A stretch of 64,000 nucleotides of DNA from Mytilus trossulus (GCF_036588685.1 NW_026963310.1:3162001-3226000), one strand, 5' to 3'; shown: positions 22,901 to 36,145, counted from the first letter of the stretch. Translations and numbers: made by a program. The notes: generated from the letters alone by a model not told the origin.

Positions 22901-23593
22901 AACTGAACATATTTTCCCATCGTAAGCCATTTGTGCAGAGCTACTTTTGATCATATAACTGCTTGTCTTATTCTTGCATAGTGTTTCGGTATTTATATGC
23001 CAACTGAAATTTCATTGTATGTATAAGCTGTTTTAACCAATATTATAGTGTTTGATACCATTTCGTGAGGGAATTTAATGTTTGCTATACCACTGTTCAT
23101 TTGAACGCACGCTATGACAATACTTTTTCCAATCAGAATGATATTTTTTTTAATAGTTTAAAGAGATGAATTTACTTTGTATTCGCGTATTTTTTGTCAA
23201 TATTTGAGCATTTAGAAAGGGGGATTTGTCTGTAGTAAGACAATAATTAGGTAGACACTTAAAGCCCAAACTTTCTATTGCCTAAAATCTGCAAATAAAA
23301 GATCTATAAAATATACCAATACAGAACAACATGCTACATTGTAGTGCAACTTTTGGTTGTCAAATTGTTATTAGTTATTAGTGATAGCGAAAAAAATATT
23401 TGAAATAGCTGTCATTTTCTCCCTTCCCAGTTTACCCCAATTATGTATTTTGAAGTGGACTGGTCATTGCTTTTAAAACTTACCCGATTTGATTAGATAC
23501 AGTTGTGTATTTACTTACCTGCAAACTGTCCAGGTTTTTAATACAATCATATTAATTAACTCAGAACATGCATGCATGCATGCGTACAGTTAC
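19976..23593. other. Long stretch without recognisable genes
   Basis: A C tract lies at 20883-20898. A possible splice-bordered start, ATGATTGTATTAAAAACC before GTAAGT, lies on the minus strand at about 23519-23545 but is too short to call. No element ends were recognised. Confidence 0.45.
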
Positions 23594-23597
23594 TTAA

Positions 23598-23805
23598 GGG
23601 GGTAGACCTTGATTCAGGAAGACCACTCTTTAAATCAGTTATGCGTTTTTAAAAGACAAGTATCATCAATATATTTTTACGCATTTACATGAAACAGATT
23701 GCAAATAATCTATGTAACTAGAAGCTTATAATTTATTCAGGAAAATGGTAACACAAACGTACTGATGATTTTAAAAGTTACTTCCCTTAACCTAGGTCTA
23801 CCTCC
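23598..23805. mobile_element. Short TTAA-flanked MITE (208 bp)
   Basis: TTAA at 23594-23597 and 23806-23809 flank imperfect inverted ends, GGGGGTAGACCTTGATTCAGG on the left and GGAGGTAGACCTAGGTTAAGG (read inward) on the right, about 17 of 21 positions alike. There is no coding capacity. It is one of four TTAA elements in this window whose ends start with GG. Confidence 0.7.
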
Positions 23806-23809
23806 TTAA

Positions 23810-26364
23810 ATGACCTTCAAACTAACCACTGCACGAGTCCATATTGTGTTTAATCAATAATATAAACATGCTAAAGGTATGAAAGGTAAGAATTGACACT
23901 TCTTATAGTTTTACTTAAATGTCCTTATACACAGTAGATACAAAAATAACAATAGCCTATTGGGGGAAAACCAGAAAGCTTAAAAATAAGTAGTTTTATT
24001 CTATATACCAATTCATTTTAGAAGATAAATGCTTAAATACAATCAATGCACAGCTACGCTAGGTTAACATATTGTTTACCTTAACAAAATTCAAAAAATG
24101 TTAGTATGATTGAAAACTATTAGTTGCAATTAATTCCGAAAACTAAAGAAGCCAGTAAATAAAGAAAAATATTGTCCTATCTGCCTATTTGTGGACATCA
24201 AAAGTCAAGATCAAGTTTGTCAACTATACAATCAGGACTTGTTTTTATATGAAGCTACTTACATTTCAGTAAATTTCAATGTATTCTAAAACATGTTCAT
24301 AAAAACATAACTTAGAAAACTGACGTAATGATACATGCTAAGTTCAAGTATCGATAAATGTTTGTTTGAAGGAATGTCGACACATTTAGACTAGTTGAAT
24401 TTAATGAAGAAAAGTATGTATAAATCGTTATATGGTGAAATCTAAACAAACAAAAACTCGATATTCTTAACGTCGTAAAGACAACAAATCTTTTTTCAAA
24501 TATCGATTGTAGAACCTCTAGTATAATGGACATTTTATGTTAGATAACCTTATAAAATAAGTGTTATTATGTCACAAACATATGTTACTTAAAATTACAG
24601 AAATTTAAGATACATACTCAATTAAAGAAATGGTAATGTTTTAATATTCCAACTACCATGTCATTGAGCTTGTGCACACACGACTAGAAATAATTGAACT
24701 GTATAATAGATTAGCGAATTAAATCGTATTTATAAATCTCAACTTTAAATAGTGTTGAGACTTCAATAATTTATTTGTTGCTGTCACACGTCTTTTGGTT
24801 GGCTGAAAGTTATTTGTCTTTCAGCTCGGCGATATTATATTTGAATGTAATCTGTTTTTGTCAGTTTGGACCACTTGTAAAAAATGTCAAGTAATTCTTT
24901 GAATAATAACAATATGAAGATCAACATGTGTAGGTAAAATTATCTTATTGTATTGTCTCTGAATATAAAGGTATTTCCTTTTCTAAAACGGAAAGACCTA
25001 ACTGTATTGCTTCTGACTATCATTATTGCAGTCTTAACTTTTAAAAAAGGAACATTCTGTTATGTATTTCTTCTGATATTATTATCATCATTCTTTTTTA
25101 TCCGCAAAACAATGAATAAATTTCCCTCATTTCATTAAGAAGTTATGCTTTCATGTTTACACTATGTATCGGTAAAACACATGCTTATTCGGAACTCTCC
25201 CTGTGAGTCGTAAACTTGTATGGGTCTTGAGTAACTGCCCAAATACGAGAAGCCTTGATATCATTTAACGAATGTTACCGTAATAGGTATTCGAAAAAAA
25301 GACGAAGAGTGGAATTTGTTCAGGACCAGATCTTATTTCTTTATTACTTTGGAACGCAAAGATTCATCGACTAATTATAAGGGTTATGCTAATAAAACTA
25401 TATTGGTTGGCAGCCATTAAGGAGTTTTTACCAATTCAAGCATCAAGGCAAAATTATGTTCGTTTCACTGACTTTTGACCTTACACTTGGTTATGATATA
25501 CAACCTCAGAACCAATAATATATAAATACTAACAGAAGTCTTGAATAGTGGAAAATGTGTTGGTCATCAAGACACAACTTTTTAACATTACGACCGAAGA
25601 GATTTGACCATTCTGTAAGAGGCATAACCACTGTTTCTGTAAAAATATATATAGCTTTAATTATGAAACCAATGACCATAGAGTTATACAGTTTTTTGCA
25701 ATGACATTGGACATCAATGTCCTTGGCATAGGTCCAATGTTCAAAGGCCAATGTCATGTCCGAAATAGCGAATGGCATTTACCCTTATTCAAAGGCTTTT
25801 TTAAAGCTATGTAGTTTTGACCTTGATATTGATGAACTTTTACATTTAGACACAACTTTGTTATGTTTTTACCAAAAATTTTGAAACTATACGTAAAAAA
25901 AGGAGAACATCAGCTAAAGTTCCCAAACCGTTTGATATATATTGCACTGACAAAATAAAATGAGCAAAAATCAAGGTCAAGTCCCAAATAGCCATCTAAA
26001 TATTCTTCCAAATTATAATACATGTCACTATCAAGTTCAAACTTGTTATTGATGTCATAAATACCTTTCCTGAACTTAGAATAGAAGATAGACAAATTGT
26101 GTCGGTTTGATGTTAACTCCTCACAACCAGAAAAAGCGTGTTACCATTCAAAACAAAACGTGACCACAATAGGTACAGAAAGGTTTAAATATGCCATGGA
26201 TTGATCCCTGGTTATTCGTTACATTTTTGGTCGTTGTAAATGACTCAAGGTCAAATTTGTACATTAATTTTTAAATTTTACCTCTCACCTTGGAATAGGA
26301 TAATAGCAAAAACCATTACAATCAGGAGAAGAGTGTAAATTGTTAGGGTAATAAGGCTTAGTAT
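23810..26364. other. No gene recognised; several CCTTGA/AAGGTCA motifs
   Basis: Between 25.4 and 26.7 kb, motifs such as TTTGACCTTGATATTGATG, CAAGGTCAAGTCC and ACTCAAGGTCAAATTTG recur irregularly. They suggest decayed copies of a bivalve repeat, but no period could be fixed. The reading frames here do not look like coding sequence. Confidence 0.4.
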
Positions 26365-26475
26365 ATTGTGACTGTTGAAGGCCGTACTGTGACCTATAGT
26401 TGTTAATGTTTGTGTCATTTTGGTCTTTTGTGGATAGTTGTGTCATTGACAATCATACCACATCTTCTTTTTTAT
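26365..26475 (+). repeat. Tail of the 61.3-kb dispersed repeat
   Basis: It matches 61545-61645 closely (TGTTGAAGGCCGTACTGTGA through CAATCATACCACATCTTCTT). Other truncated copies are at 3818-3915, 8783-8865 (minus), 37835-37955 and 49109-49165 (minus). Confidence 0.8.
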
Positions 26476-27731
26476 ATGAACATATTTGACATTTTCTGTT
26501 AATAGCAGAACCTCCCTTAGCGGTTTCTGAAAGGATAAAATATACTTTTACAAGTAAACAAAAGTACTAAAACCTTGAAAAAGCTTCCAGTGATATTGGG
26601 CACAAATGAACTTGACAAATGTAACAAGGTCAATTATCAAGGTCATGTCCATGATAGTAGATTATGTGTTTTGAACTTATTTGAAGGATTTTTTATGTTT
26701 CCTAAAGCTTTCTGTTCTTACTTTATATTTGGAAACACCTAAATAATTTTCGTTCCTAAACAACAAAAACAATAGCATACCCGTTTTGATGTCAATAAAA
26801 GGCTAGACAAAAACAGGGAGTACCTTTAAAAGGAAACATATCAAATATAATAAAAAAGATACCCCTGATCAATTTGCAAAATGAAGATTCTTCTACTAAA
26901 AAAGGTTACCGAAACATGAAAACATTATTATTTTTATTTTCGATGAAAATCTTTAAGTGAAATTTGTTACAAACTTTCTCAAAAATACTTGTTTCCATGC
27001 ATTGCAGTATACCACAAGAAGTTTGTCAAACTGTTTAGATAATCACAGGATTGTGAAGTTATGAAGTTAGATAAACAATATTAGCAAATAAGACACAAAA
27101 CTTTGAATATGTTGCCTTACATTTATTTCAAGGATGCATTTTGAAGTACAGTGTAAGACTAATATCGAATTGTATATTTCGAACATAGCATGTAATGAGT
27201 AATTAGAGTAATGTAACATGTGAAATAAGGATGACACATGATTAAAAATATTTCTTGATACTAACTCTTCACAATGAAGCTAGCTAAAGCTCTCACGTGT
27301 ATGACCTGTCGATAAAGAACATGAAAGAAAAGAAATAGAAAGTGAAGTTCTGTAATACAGTATCATTTTAAAGTTTTGGAGTGTCGGAAATGTACATAGA
27401 GTTATTCGACTTGTCATGGTACTTTGCACAAGTAAGAGAAAAGCCTTTTCATATTAACAATGATTAAGGCTACATACTGGTATGTATATTTCTAAACATA
27501 TGCATGATTCTACTATGGAGACTGCCTCATGAGTATAATAATTATATAGATATATCAGTAAGCTATAAAGTTGGTTGTCTTCCATTCATTTCATTTCAGA
27601 TTATAATGGGATACTATAAAGGAGAAAATAAACATAACATCCCTTGCTTTAATACCTTTTCTAAAAAGATGATACCAAAAAAAGGCATAGAGGTGGGATA
27701 CTAGACTACTATAAACGAATAATTTCTTGAG
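26476..27731. other. No recognisable feature
   Basis: A+T-rich DNA without coding signal or identifiable repeat ends. Confidence 0.45.
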
Positions 27732-27877
27732 TATGGTGACCGAATATGACCATTTTCTCTTTTCGTGTTTTCGCGTTTTCTCCTTTCACTGTTCCAACAC
27801 CATATTGCCAAATCGAGAAAGCAAAATCGAGAAATTAAGAAATCGGGAATTTGAAATGGCTGCATTTGGTCACCATA
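27732..27877. mobile_element. Small MITE with TATGGTGACC ends
   Basis: The ends TATGGTGACCGAATATGACC and, inward from the right, TATGGTGACCAAATGCAGCC are inverted repeats with a few differences. A TA at each outer edge could be a mariner-type TA duplication. The element is 146 bp and non-coding. Confidence 0.5.
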
Positions 27878-28065
27878 CCAAAAAAAAATGTTATATTCAA
27901 GAAGGTACTTTTTTACAAAACATAATTTAGCTTTAATTACAAAAATTAAATTATTTGACTTTATATATGACTTATACTAGTGTACTGTTCGTAAAATTCT
28001 TTCATTATGAAAAGACTTAACTCAACTGGAAAAGGAAATAAACTATTAGTCAAAACAGATTTAAT

Positions 28066-28089
28066 GGGGGGGGGGGGGGGGGGGGGGGG
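28066..28089 (+). repeat. Uninterrupted run of 24 G
   Basis: A pure G homopolymer followed by AGGGCTGGG. It can form G-quadruplexes, and its length is likely to vary and to be unreliable in assembly. Confidence 0.9.
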
Positions 28090-29371
28090 AGGGCTGGGTT
28101 AGTTTAACTTTAATTAGGTGCATTAGTAGTCAATTCTATTTTATAGAACATGACGACGAAGCTTTATCTCATATACATTCTCAAAAAAATATTACCACAA
28201 ATTATGATGTGGATCAAAGAATAATCAAGACTTTACTCATCATGCGTAACGACAGATGAATTGGTGATTATTTTGGGATATTTAACATTTTTTACGCCCG
28301 ATGGTATGAGTACAGTCGATAATGCTATTGCAAGTAAGAATCTCCCGACATAATAAATGTAATAAAAAAATTAATGAAATGCACAAATTGAAACATTTTA
28401 CAAATGTACTAAAAGAGAAAACCAGGATATGTTTTCAGAAGATAAGCGAAAACTATTTTGTTCCTATAAGTAAAATGATAACTCAAAACTTTTTTTAACC
28501 CAAAACCTCTTATTCGAAATAAAATTAATAACTTTAAAAAAAAATATGTTGAGGTCAATATGGTATATATCAGGTGGCTAGTGACGAAGATTTACTTACA
28601 AGTCAACAAAAGAAACGACACAAGGTAATGTAGTTACCATATATAATGGAATTAGATACACTGTACTAAGGTAAAAAGTTGCCCAATTGTTCTTTTTTTT
28701 TTTTTTTTAAAGTGCTGTTTTTTTTTATCAAACTCATTGATGCATTGCAATTTCTTTTAATTTTTGTTATTTCCAAAATCGTATTTTTTACTCAAAAATC
28801 GTTATAAAATCTTAAACTTATAACCTAAATATGGTCTCCTTCAACTTTTGAATGTACATGTACAGTATTTGCAGATATTTGATTACTCAATTCTAATCTT
28901 CGAAATTAAGTGCCGACTTTTGTCATCATTTTCTGCAAAATAAATTTGACCCCATGTGTTCAATAACTCGGTATTTTCTAATTTTCTATTTTTTTCAGGT
29001 TCTTTTAATTAAATGCATTTGCTTTGTAAATAGATAATTTTCAATAAATAATCTAATAGTTTTTCCTACTCATCATGTTGTAAGATGAATTGGAGTTCAA
29101 ACTCATTTATCGTTTCTTTTGTTGACCCGCTTATATAAACTAAAATGTATATCATGGTGGTTTGGACCATACCACATAATTAAGAACTCGGTACACAACC
29201 AACATAAAATCAACCTGCACTCTTAAATAAAATGTAATAAATGTAGTCATGATTCATGCTTCTACAATAAAGTGCACAGATAAATATCATACTTTTTTTT
29301 TAGAAATCGTGTTTTCATGATCCTATATAAAAAAAAAACAGTAATTATAAGTATTCAACATAAAATACTTC
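28090..29371. other. No recognisable feature
   Basis: Contains T and A homopolymers (for example near 28693-28710). No exon or element ends were seen. Confidence 0.45.
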
Positions 29372-29375
29372 TTAA

Positions 29376-29776
29376 GGGTGTACTTAAGTGAGGTTATGAA
29401 ACTTGTGTCAAATGTTTGGACTCCTTGGTGTTTTTCCGTACAATAAAATTTAAAATATTTTGCCCCGTAACACCAATTTATTTTTTTCATTTTAAACTTT
29501 ACAGCTTATGAAATATCAATTACCAAATTTTAGAAGATTCTTGATTTTCTTTCTTTTGTTTTGAGACCCATATAATACCAATGCAAATGTAAGGTAAAAG
29601 TCTGAGACAGCCTTTTCGCGGCATATTTTAACATTTAAATATTTCGAAAAGGAGGTTCATGACCAATCAACATTTCTAGCTTATTTTTATCCTTAATTGA
29701 TGTTCTACCAGCTTATAGTATCAATTTTAATTTCTTAATTTCTTAAGTTTTACCTAACCTCACCTAAGTACATCCT
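29376..29776. mobile_element. TTAA-flanked MITE (401 bp)
   Basis: TTAA at 29372-29375 and 29777-29780 flank inverted ends, GGGTGTACTTAAGTGAGG on the left and AGGATGTACTTAGGTGAGG inward from the right, one gap and two or three substitutions apart. It has no coding capacity. Confidence 0.75.
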
Positions 29777-29780
29777 TTAA

Positions 29781-30867
29781 GTAATTGTATAGGGTAGTTA
29801 AAGCGTTGTCTTACGTACAAAATGTAATTCGGTCAACGCTTGTACAACCCAATTAATTTACAAAAATCAGCCAAATAGTTCTGAAAGAGTTTCTGGAATA
29901 TTTCAAATCATCAATTTCTTCATTAATGTAATGCATAAAGTAAAAAGTTTGATAAGTGAACTGTAAATTCTTCTTTATATTATGAAGAATTCGATTCTTT
30001 CATAAAAGTCTTTGATTCTACAAAATATTAGTTGTTATATGCGAAATTGCGTCTGGTATATTTGTCAAAGGAATTACAACTCAATGTTTATAATGCAAAG
30101 CATCAAAAAGTTGGAAGAAACTATCCCATTTAGAGAGCTGGCCATAGCGTTTTCCGTAATACATTAAGAGTTGACTAGAGACTTGATTTTGCAAAAATAA
30201 TGTAAAAGTCAGTAAATATTTTGGAATACGGTTTAAGCTCGATGTCAGAAATATGTTTTTAATTGTCATGTTGGATGACAATGATACACCTTTATCGAAT
30301 CATAGTCACACCCTATTACCTTATAAATAAACTAATATATTATGAATGGGTTTGAACAATTCTGCATTGTTGACACCTATACAAGTGTTATGTGTAACCG
30401 TTAGTTACTAAAAAAAATACATAATTGTATTGTAAAATGTCGTTAACAACTATATGACTATAAGATTATTCATTTCAACTAGTACACACTCAATTCAGAT
30501 TGAAATTATTAGGCATTGCTTTTATTCTTTATGTCATTTAGCTAAAGTTGGATGTATTGAACTGTCACAGTATGCCAGCCCACAAATTCACCTAGAGACA
30601 TGTAGACGGCGCACAACAATCTTACAAAATCATCAATGTTTAAGCAATTCAAAAGCTATGGCAATCAGTCCGGGCTTTTAGAATTGGCTAAAAAAATAAA
30701 CTACATTTTTACATATGTATACCAAGTGGCACAAAACATAGCTCTGGGTATGTTATATATATTTTAATATTTAGGTGGCTTAAACTAGTCTGATTGTTTG
30801 AGACCTTTGTATACTGTTTAATAAAAATTATTACCGCTGCTTCATCTGTATTAAAAGTCATGTCTGA
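29781..30867. other. No recognisable feature
   Basis: The reading frames here are short and show no conserved motif. A degenerate GCGAAATTGCGTCTGGTATA near 30040 resembles a ribozyme 3' half but is too decayed to call. Confidence 0.4.
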
Positions 30868-30961
30868 CTATTTTCTCCTCTTGCATATCTCAAGTATAAC
30901 AATAACTGTTGCAACTGCAGGAATACAGACAACTACCACAATTATGAAGGTATATGTCATG
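30868..30961 (-). CDS. Transmembrane terminal exon, likely third family member (copy C)
   Basis: The acceptor is TTTATATTTCAG, nearly the same sequence as at copies A and B (CTGAAATATAAAT on the plus strand). After one base that completes a codon, 30 codons read MTYTFIIVVVVCIPAVATVI, then VILEICKRRK and a TAG stop. This is a single hydrophobic helix with a basic stop-transfer end and almost no tail. No matching two-cysteine exon was found within the next few kilobases on the right, so this may be an orphan or a more diverged copy. Function unknown. Confidence 0.45.
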
Positions 30962-33009
30962 CTGAAATATAAATAAATTAGAGCAAATCACTATATGTTA
31001 AGTTTCATGATTGAAATTTAATCCATGTATCGACTATTCAAATACTGAAACTACACTACATGTGGTTTAATATCTTTTCATTCTCATGATAATGTATTTA
31101 TGTTATTTCGAAAACATCTTACACCCTATTGTTTTACTTCAGTGGGGAAATACTTATTAATGTATTCATTAAACGACAGCATTGCTTATTTTTGTTAATG
31201 CACTGCGTGGAGTTTCTGTTTTCTGTTGAAGTACAGTACAAACGTTTCATATTTTGTCATTTAAAATTACCAGTCTTTTGACTTTTGAACAATGGCATAC
31301 TATAAGGCGAGTGACCTATTTAAAAAGACGCTTAGTTAACGACTTTAATGCACCCACCTAACACACGGATGTAGTATATATCATTCAAAAGCTAATAATC
31401 TGTACTTTCTGTTTTGTCCAGACGTAAAAAAATCGTACGGTGCATTGTTTGTTAAATCAAGTTAAAAGGTCAATAAAAAAACATTCCAATTTTTGCGATT
31501 ACTAAACCAAGAGCCATTTTCCAATTCTTGTACCATAACATTTTCCAAAGGATCACATGAACTTTATGTATCATGATACGTTATTTCCAAATCAAACCCC
31601 CCCAAAAACAGAGGTAAGGTGAGCAATATTTTCCGAAAAAAATAAATTATCACAAATCCTAGAAAAAAGGAAAAATGATTCCAAAAGCAAAATATTTTTT
31701 GGGGAATCGATATTTGTATACTAAAAAATAGATAAGTGTATATGTTTTAGGTCAAGGAATTTTTGTTTTGTAATTTTAAGATGCAATTATTAAGTATTGT
31801 TCATCAACCAACCTTCTATTAAAGTGTTTACAGTTGCCCAACACTCTGCCATCTGCAAATAGTGATCATTTTGTTATTCTTTGTTACGATAGCACATTGC
31901 TTATTGTCTATATCAGGTAGGAGAATGAGTTTCCATAATAAAACAAGGGGTATTTAAAGTTCGAAAAGAATATATACGAGCTAATTGTGTTAAAAAGGTG
32001 TTTTTACGAAGTCAAACTTATTTCCTTTTTGTAATCTTGTTTGAATGAAAAATGACTTTGCGACTAAATTGTAGGCAACATTGAAATAAGTTACCTCAAT
32101 TATTTTCAACCGATTTGTATAGTTTGTTCTTATATTATACCTCTGTCCCAGGTTAGGGGAGGGTTGGGATCCCCCTAACCTCATAATCCTTAAGTAATAC
32201 CTAAACATTCCTAACCCTTTATTTTGATATCTTGAATTATTTCTTTAATTTAAAAGCAGGAAAAGGTTTGTAAAAAGCTGTGAAATTTACCCAACAAAAA
32301 TCAGTCACTTACATTGACACTGACATACATTTGTAGTATTTACAGGGAACTACTGAAATGTTAAGTAATTACAGGTAATTACTGAAATGTTTATTAATTA
32401 CTTTTAATTCCTAATTCTAAACTACAATAGTTCAGTACACATTATCAATAGTTGCAATGGTTTTAAATATTGCCCATACCAAAATCCAAATAAAATGTCA
32501 AAAATTACATATAATCATGATAATTATGTAAATGTCAATTTTCTGATGGGAATATAACTGCATACTAGTAGTATGTTTTGTTTCAATCAAAGTTGTGTCT
32601 TTGCTCCTTAAGAAGGTTTAACAAATTTGAACATAGATACTATGGCATTTTTGGGAAAAGGGGATGATGGATATTTTTTTCAATCTTCATAGTCACTTAG
32701 AAAAAAATTGAAATTTTCAGATAGCTATAAACCAGATGAAATCTATAATTTTCTATCTAACGTTTGCCTAATATGTCAGTTTTTATCCATTTGTTTGATG
32801 TGTTTTAGCTTTTGATTGTGCTACTTGCTAATGGACTTTCCGTTTAGAATTTTCGGCAGGGTTTGGTATATTTTTGTTATTTTACTTTTTGCTACAACAT
32901 TTAGTAAGGTGTTGTCCCGAGTTGCCATTCTGATAATGAATAGTTAGTCTTAAAAAGTAGCTGACAGATCTTTTCTCTGCATTATTAACTAATTTATATA
33001 ATAACACCA
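30962..33009. other. No gene recognised; fragment of dispersed repeat head
   Basis: CTCTGTCCCAGGTTAGGGGA at about 32143-32180 matches the head of the repeat at 61.29 kb and then diverges. Otherwise nothing was recognised. Confidence 0.45.
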
Positions 33010-33990
33010 TTCAATCTTTGTTCCAGTCTTTTAAGACGAAACGTGCGTCTGGCTTAATATGACATTTTATTCTTGGTATATACATTATCTATGATGAGTT
33101 TATTTACAAATGTACTATCATTAATATGTTCATATTTATAGATTAACTGTTTACAAAACTTTGAATTTTTGAAAAACTAAGGCTTTCTACCTCACGAAAA
33201 GATAACCTTAGCTTTACTTTTTTTATCCTCCATGCTCTTCGACTCCGTACTTTCTTTTTTTTTTTTTTTTTTTATCTTTTTGACATTTTATTTAATCGAA
33301 CATCACTGATGAGTCTTTTTTAGACATAACGTTCGTCAGGCGTCAATATGAAATTTAGTTCCTGGTATCTACAAGATCTATGATGAGGTTTTTTTACGAC
33401 CAATGGGTCAATGCCACTACTGCTGGAGTTTTAATTCCTCGCTGGTTTCACCAACCTAGTGGTCAGCACTTTTGTGTTGACTTGAATTATCATTGATATG
33501 TTCATAATTATAAACTAAATATTACACAAAATTTTTTATTTTGGAATATTAAGGCTTCTCTTCTTCAGGAATAAATTACCTTAGTAAAGTATTTGGCAAA
33601 TCTTTTAGGATTTGTTTGTATCCTCAATGCTCTTCACCTCCGTACTTTTGATTATCATTTTTTTAATTCGATCGTCACTAATGTGTCTTTTGTAGATGAA
33701 ATTCAAGGTATATATGATGAAAATATTTACGACCACTCTGTCGATGTCACTGTTAGTTGAATTTGAATTCCCCGAATGTATCACCAGCCCAGTAGTCAGC
33801 ACTTCTGTTTTGACTTCTGTTATCAATAATATGTTTATAATTATACGTTTTTTTTCTATCCTAAATGCTCTTCAATTCCGTGCTTTATTTTGCATTTTTA
33901 ACATTGTTTTATTCGAACGTCACTGATGAGTATTTGCAGATAACACGTCTGGCGTATTCATAACATTTCATTCCTGGCATCCATGATAAG
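33010..33990 (+). repeat. Decayed tandem array of retrozyme-like units, family 1
   Basis: Four ribozyme positions occur in one orientation, near 33027-33056, 33302-33343, 33674-33716 and 33919-33957, with family-1 unit sequence between them (for example ACAAAACTTTGAATTTTTGA and CACCAGCCCAGTAGTCAGCA). All four are damaged: the first lacks CTGATGA, the second has ATAA instead of GAAA, the third has CTAATGT, and the fourth lacks the GAAA. Unit spacing is about 240 to 380 nt. This is an old multimeric insertion. Confidence 0.65.
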
Positions 33991-34194
33991 TTCATCTCAA
34001 TCCAACGAAATTTGTATTTCTTCATGGAATTTGCATCTGATATACCGTTACCCAAAGGGTCTTATTGTCGGTTGGTAACCGACGAATAACAATTATCTTA
34101 GCCATAAACTAGAGGTTCGCTTTGATAAAGTGTTCTCTCTTATAATGTTTTATTTTGTCAAACAAAGTAAAAAAAAATATAAGGTTACTTGACC

Positions 34195-34290
34195 AAGTAA
34201 ATAAACTCATCATAGATACCAGGACTAAATTAAGTATATACGCCAGACGCGCTTTTCGTCTACAAAAGACCAACTAATCTCGAAATTTTA
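34195..34290 (-). repeat. Fragment of family-1 retrozyme repeat, minus orientation
   Basis: On the minus strand it reads GTCTTTTGTAGACGAAAAGC, then GCGTCTGGCGTATA and the usual CCTGGTATCTATGATGAGTT. The first half of the hammerhead core is missing. A more decayed minus-strand copy is at about 61690-61760. Confidence 0.55.
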
Positions 34291-35535
34291 TACGTGGTTC
34301 AACTATAATAAAACATCGTTTTACTCAACTTCAATGCATATGCAGTTAAGTATTAGTTAGCAGTGCAAATCATTGTAGGCTACAAGAACGAAAATATGAT
34401 GAGAATTTAAAAGTTACTAGCAAATGCATGTTTATCAACCATGTATCAAATCTTACAACAATCCGAATTTTTATTCATTCGTATTGCAAATGCACGTTCA
34501 ACAACTGAAAATGCAGACAAGTGGCTTTCACGTGGTTAAAAACATTTAAGTTTACCGGGGAGACCGGAATAAAACCCTAAATAGTCTTTCTTTATTTAAG
34601 CTTCAACGAAAATAATCTTAAATTGCTATACCACGCACAGAAAAACAGAACATTGAAAGTTTTAGATGTGTATAAAATCGTAGATGTATGTTTTGAAAAG
34701 GTGAATTCTACTGTAAGTCAAGTTAATAAACAAAACGATGTAACTGGATGGACCTAGAGTTTTGTATCTTCCAATATGCAGCTAAGATTAAGATCACAGA
34801 CATAATTAGCCATTATATTAATGCATACATTCATAATTACAAATCACTGTTTACGGGTGAATATTATAATTACGATTTAAAACTCATTCGATCATTTTTT
34901 TTTGTTGGTTAAATAACGTTGAAGTTTCCTAAGTACACTACATGGATACATTTAAATCGCCAACAGCTTTTAATGTTTGTTTTTTTTAAATTTATATTAA
35001 CGAGAGATTTAATATTTCTTTCCGTATTTTCTACAAATATAACTAGAACATATCTGTATAAGGGTTGGACACTGTAGTGTGACCCATATGTGTATAATAA
35101 ATAAAAAATAATAAAACAGTGCATACCTATGTAACATGCGTACTTTTGCAGTCAAACTTAGTTATTCTTTCTAATACATTTAATATCTTTTGTAACTAAG
35201 ATAGGATGCCCAATAATATCGTACTAACAAGTCTCATTTTGTTCAAGACAGAAATCCACACCCCTTGAGAAATGCTGTTTAAGGAAACCCACAAACATAA
35301 TTGTTCCAAAAATTTTTTATGAATTCTGGACAATTCTAGTGGAATGATTTGCTAAAACCGTTAAGAAATATTACAAATGTTATTTATTTCCAAAACCAAA
35401 TAAAAGACCATTTATTGAAATCAGTCTGCTGGCAAAATATTGAAAACTAAGTATGTCATCATATTTATGTTTGTCCTAACATTATAATCATACTTGACTT
35501 TTACTACTAATGCATATAATGCATATGTTTGCATT
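34291..35535. other. No recognisable feature
   Basis: A+T-rich non-coding sequence without recognised repeats. Confidence 0.4.
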
Positions 35536-35626
35536 GTGTTCTGATGATGGCCACAGGGAAGATTAGTTATATAACCTACTGTGTAACCCTTTTAAAATAA
35601 AGAAGTGTTGTTGTTGTTGTTTATCT
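35536..35626 (+). repeat. Probable 3' end of a non-LTR element with TTG tail
   Basis: A short unit ending CCCTTTTAAAATAAAGAAGTG is followed by (TTG)n. Such simple-repeat tails are typical of 5'-truncated LINE or SINE insertions. No upstream coding part is present. Confidence 0.4.
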
Positions 35627-35985
35627 TGTTGGAACAGTTTTACTTTCTTGATAATTCCTTGTTTATGAGTTGTATGTAATAATAACTTGTCAGCATAAAG
35701 TTGTCGATGATATAATTAAACGTCATATGAAGGACCAATGGGTATTGTACTGTTGATTAAAGGATATCTAACAAAACGAGCAATGGAAAAACTGATTACA
35801 ATTTAAGTTCTTTATGTCAATACCTTCTTCAGTTGAAACTTTAAATATAAATCAGTTATCAATTTTCAGCCTATCAAATCATCTCGTGATAAAGAAACAA
35901 GATTGGTATAATCGATTTTTTCTTCCTGTATTTTAAACTTTATTCAGGTATATTTGTTTATATCAAATTTTACAAAATATGTTAT

Positions 35986-36145
35986 AGATAATGCATATTT
36001 TAAGGTTTTTCTTGTCGTAGAACACACCGAGTGGTGTCAGGATTGATCAAATGAAAGACCGACCGGAGGGAAGTCTTTCTTTGAACAATCCTGGCACCCC
36101 GAGGTGTGTTCTACGACAAGAAAAACCTTAAAATATGCGTTATCT
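35986..36145. repeat. Long imperfect palindrome with arms of about 75 bp
   Basis: AGATAATGCATATTTTAAGG...TTCTTGTCGTAGAACACACC is followed after a short centre (GACCGACCGGAGGG) by its reverse complement. There are roughly ten mismatches along the arms, concentrated near the centre. The transcript would form a long hairpin. No target duplication is evident. Confidence 0.8.

Noticed and set aside
25506-26095. Minus-strand ORFs of 90 and 61 residues
   Set aside because: Composition is A+T-driven, there are no motifs, and they overlap a region of recurring AAGGTCA-type repeats.
33674-33716. Functional hammerhead ribozyme
   Set aside because: Core reads CTAATGT and the second half is degraded; it is kept only as a decayed member of the array.
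35537-35560. Hammerhead from CTGATGATGGCC
   Set aside because: The core-like CTGATGA is present, but there is no GAAA or pairing partner at the required distance.
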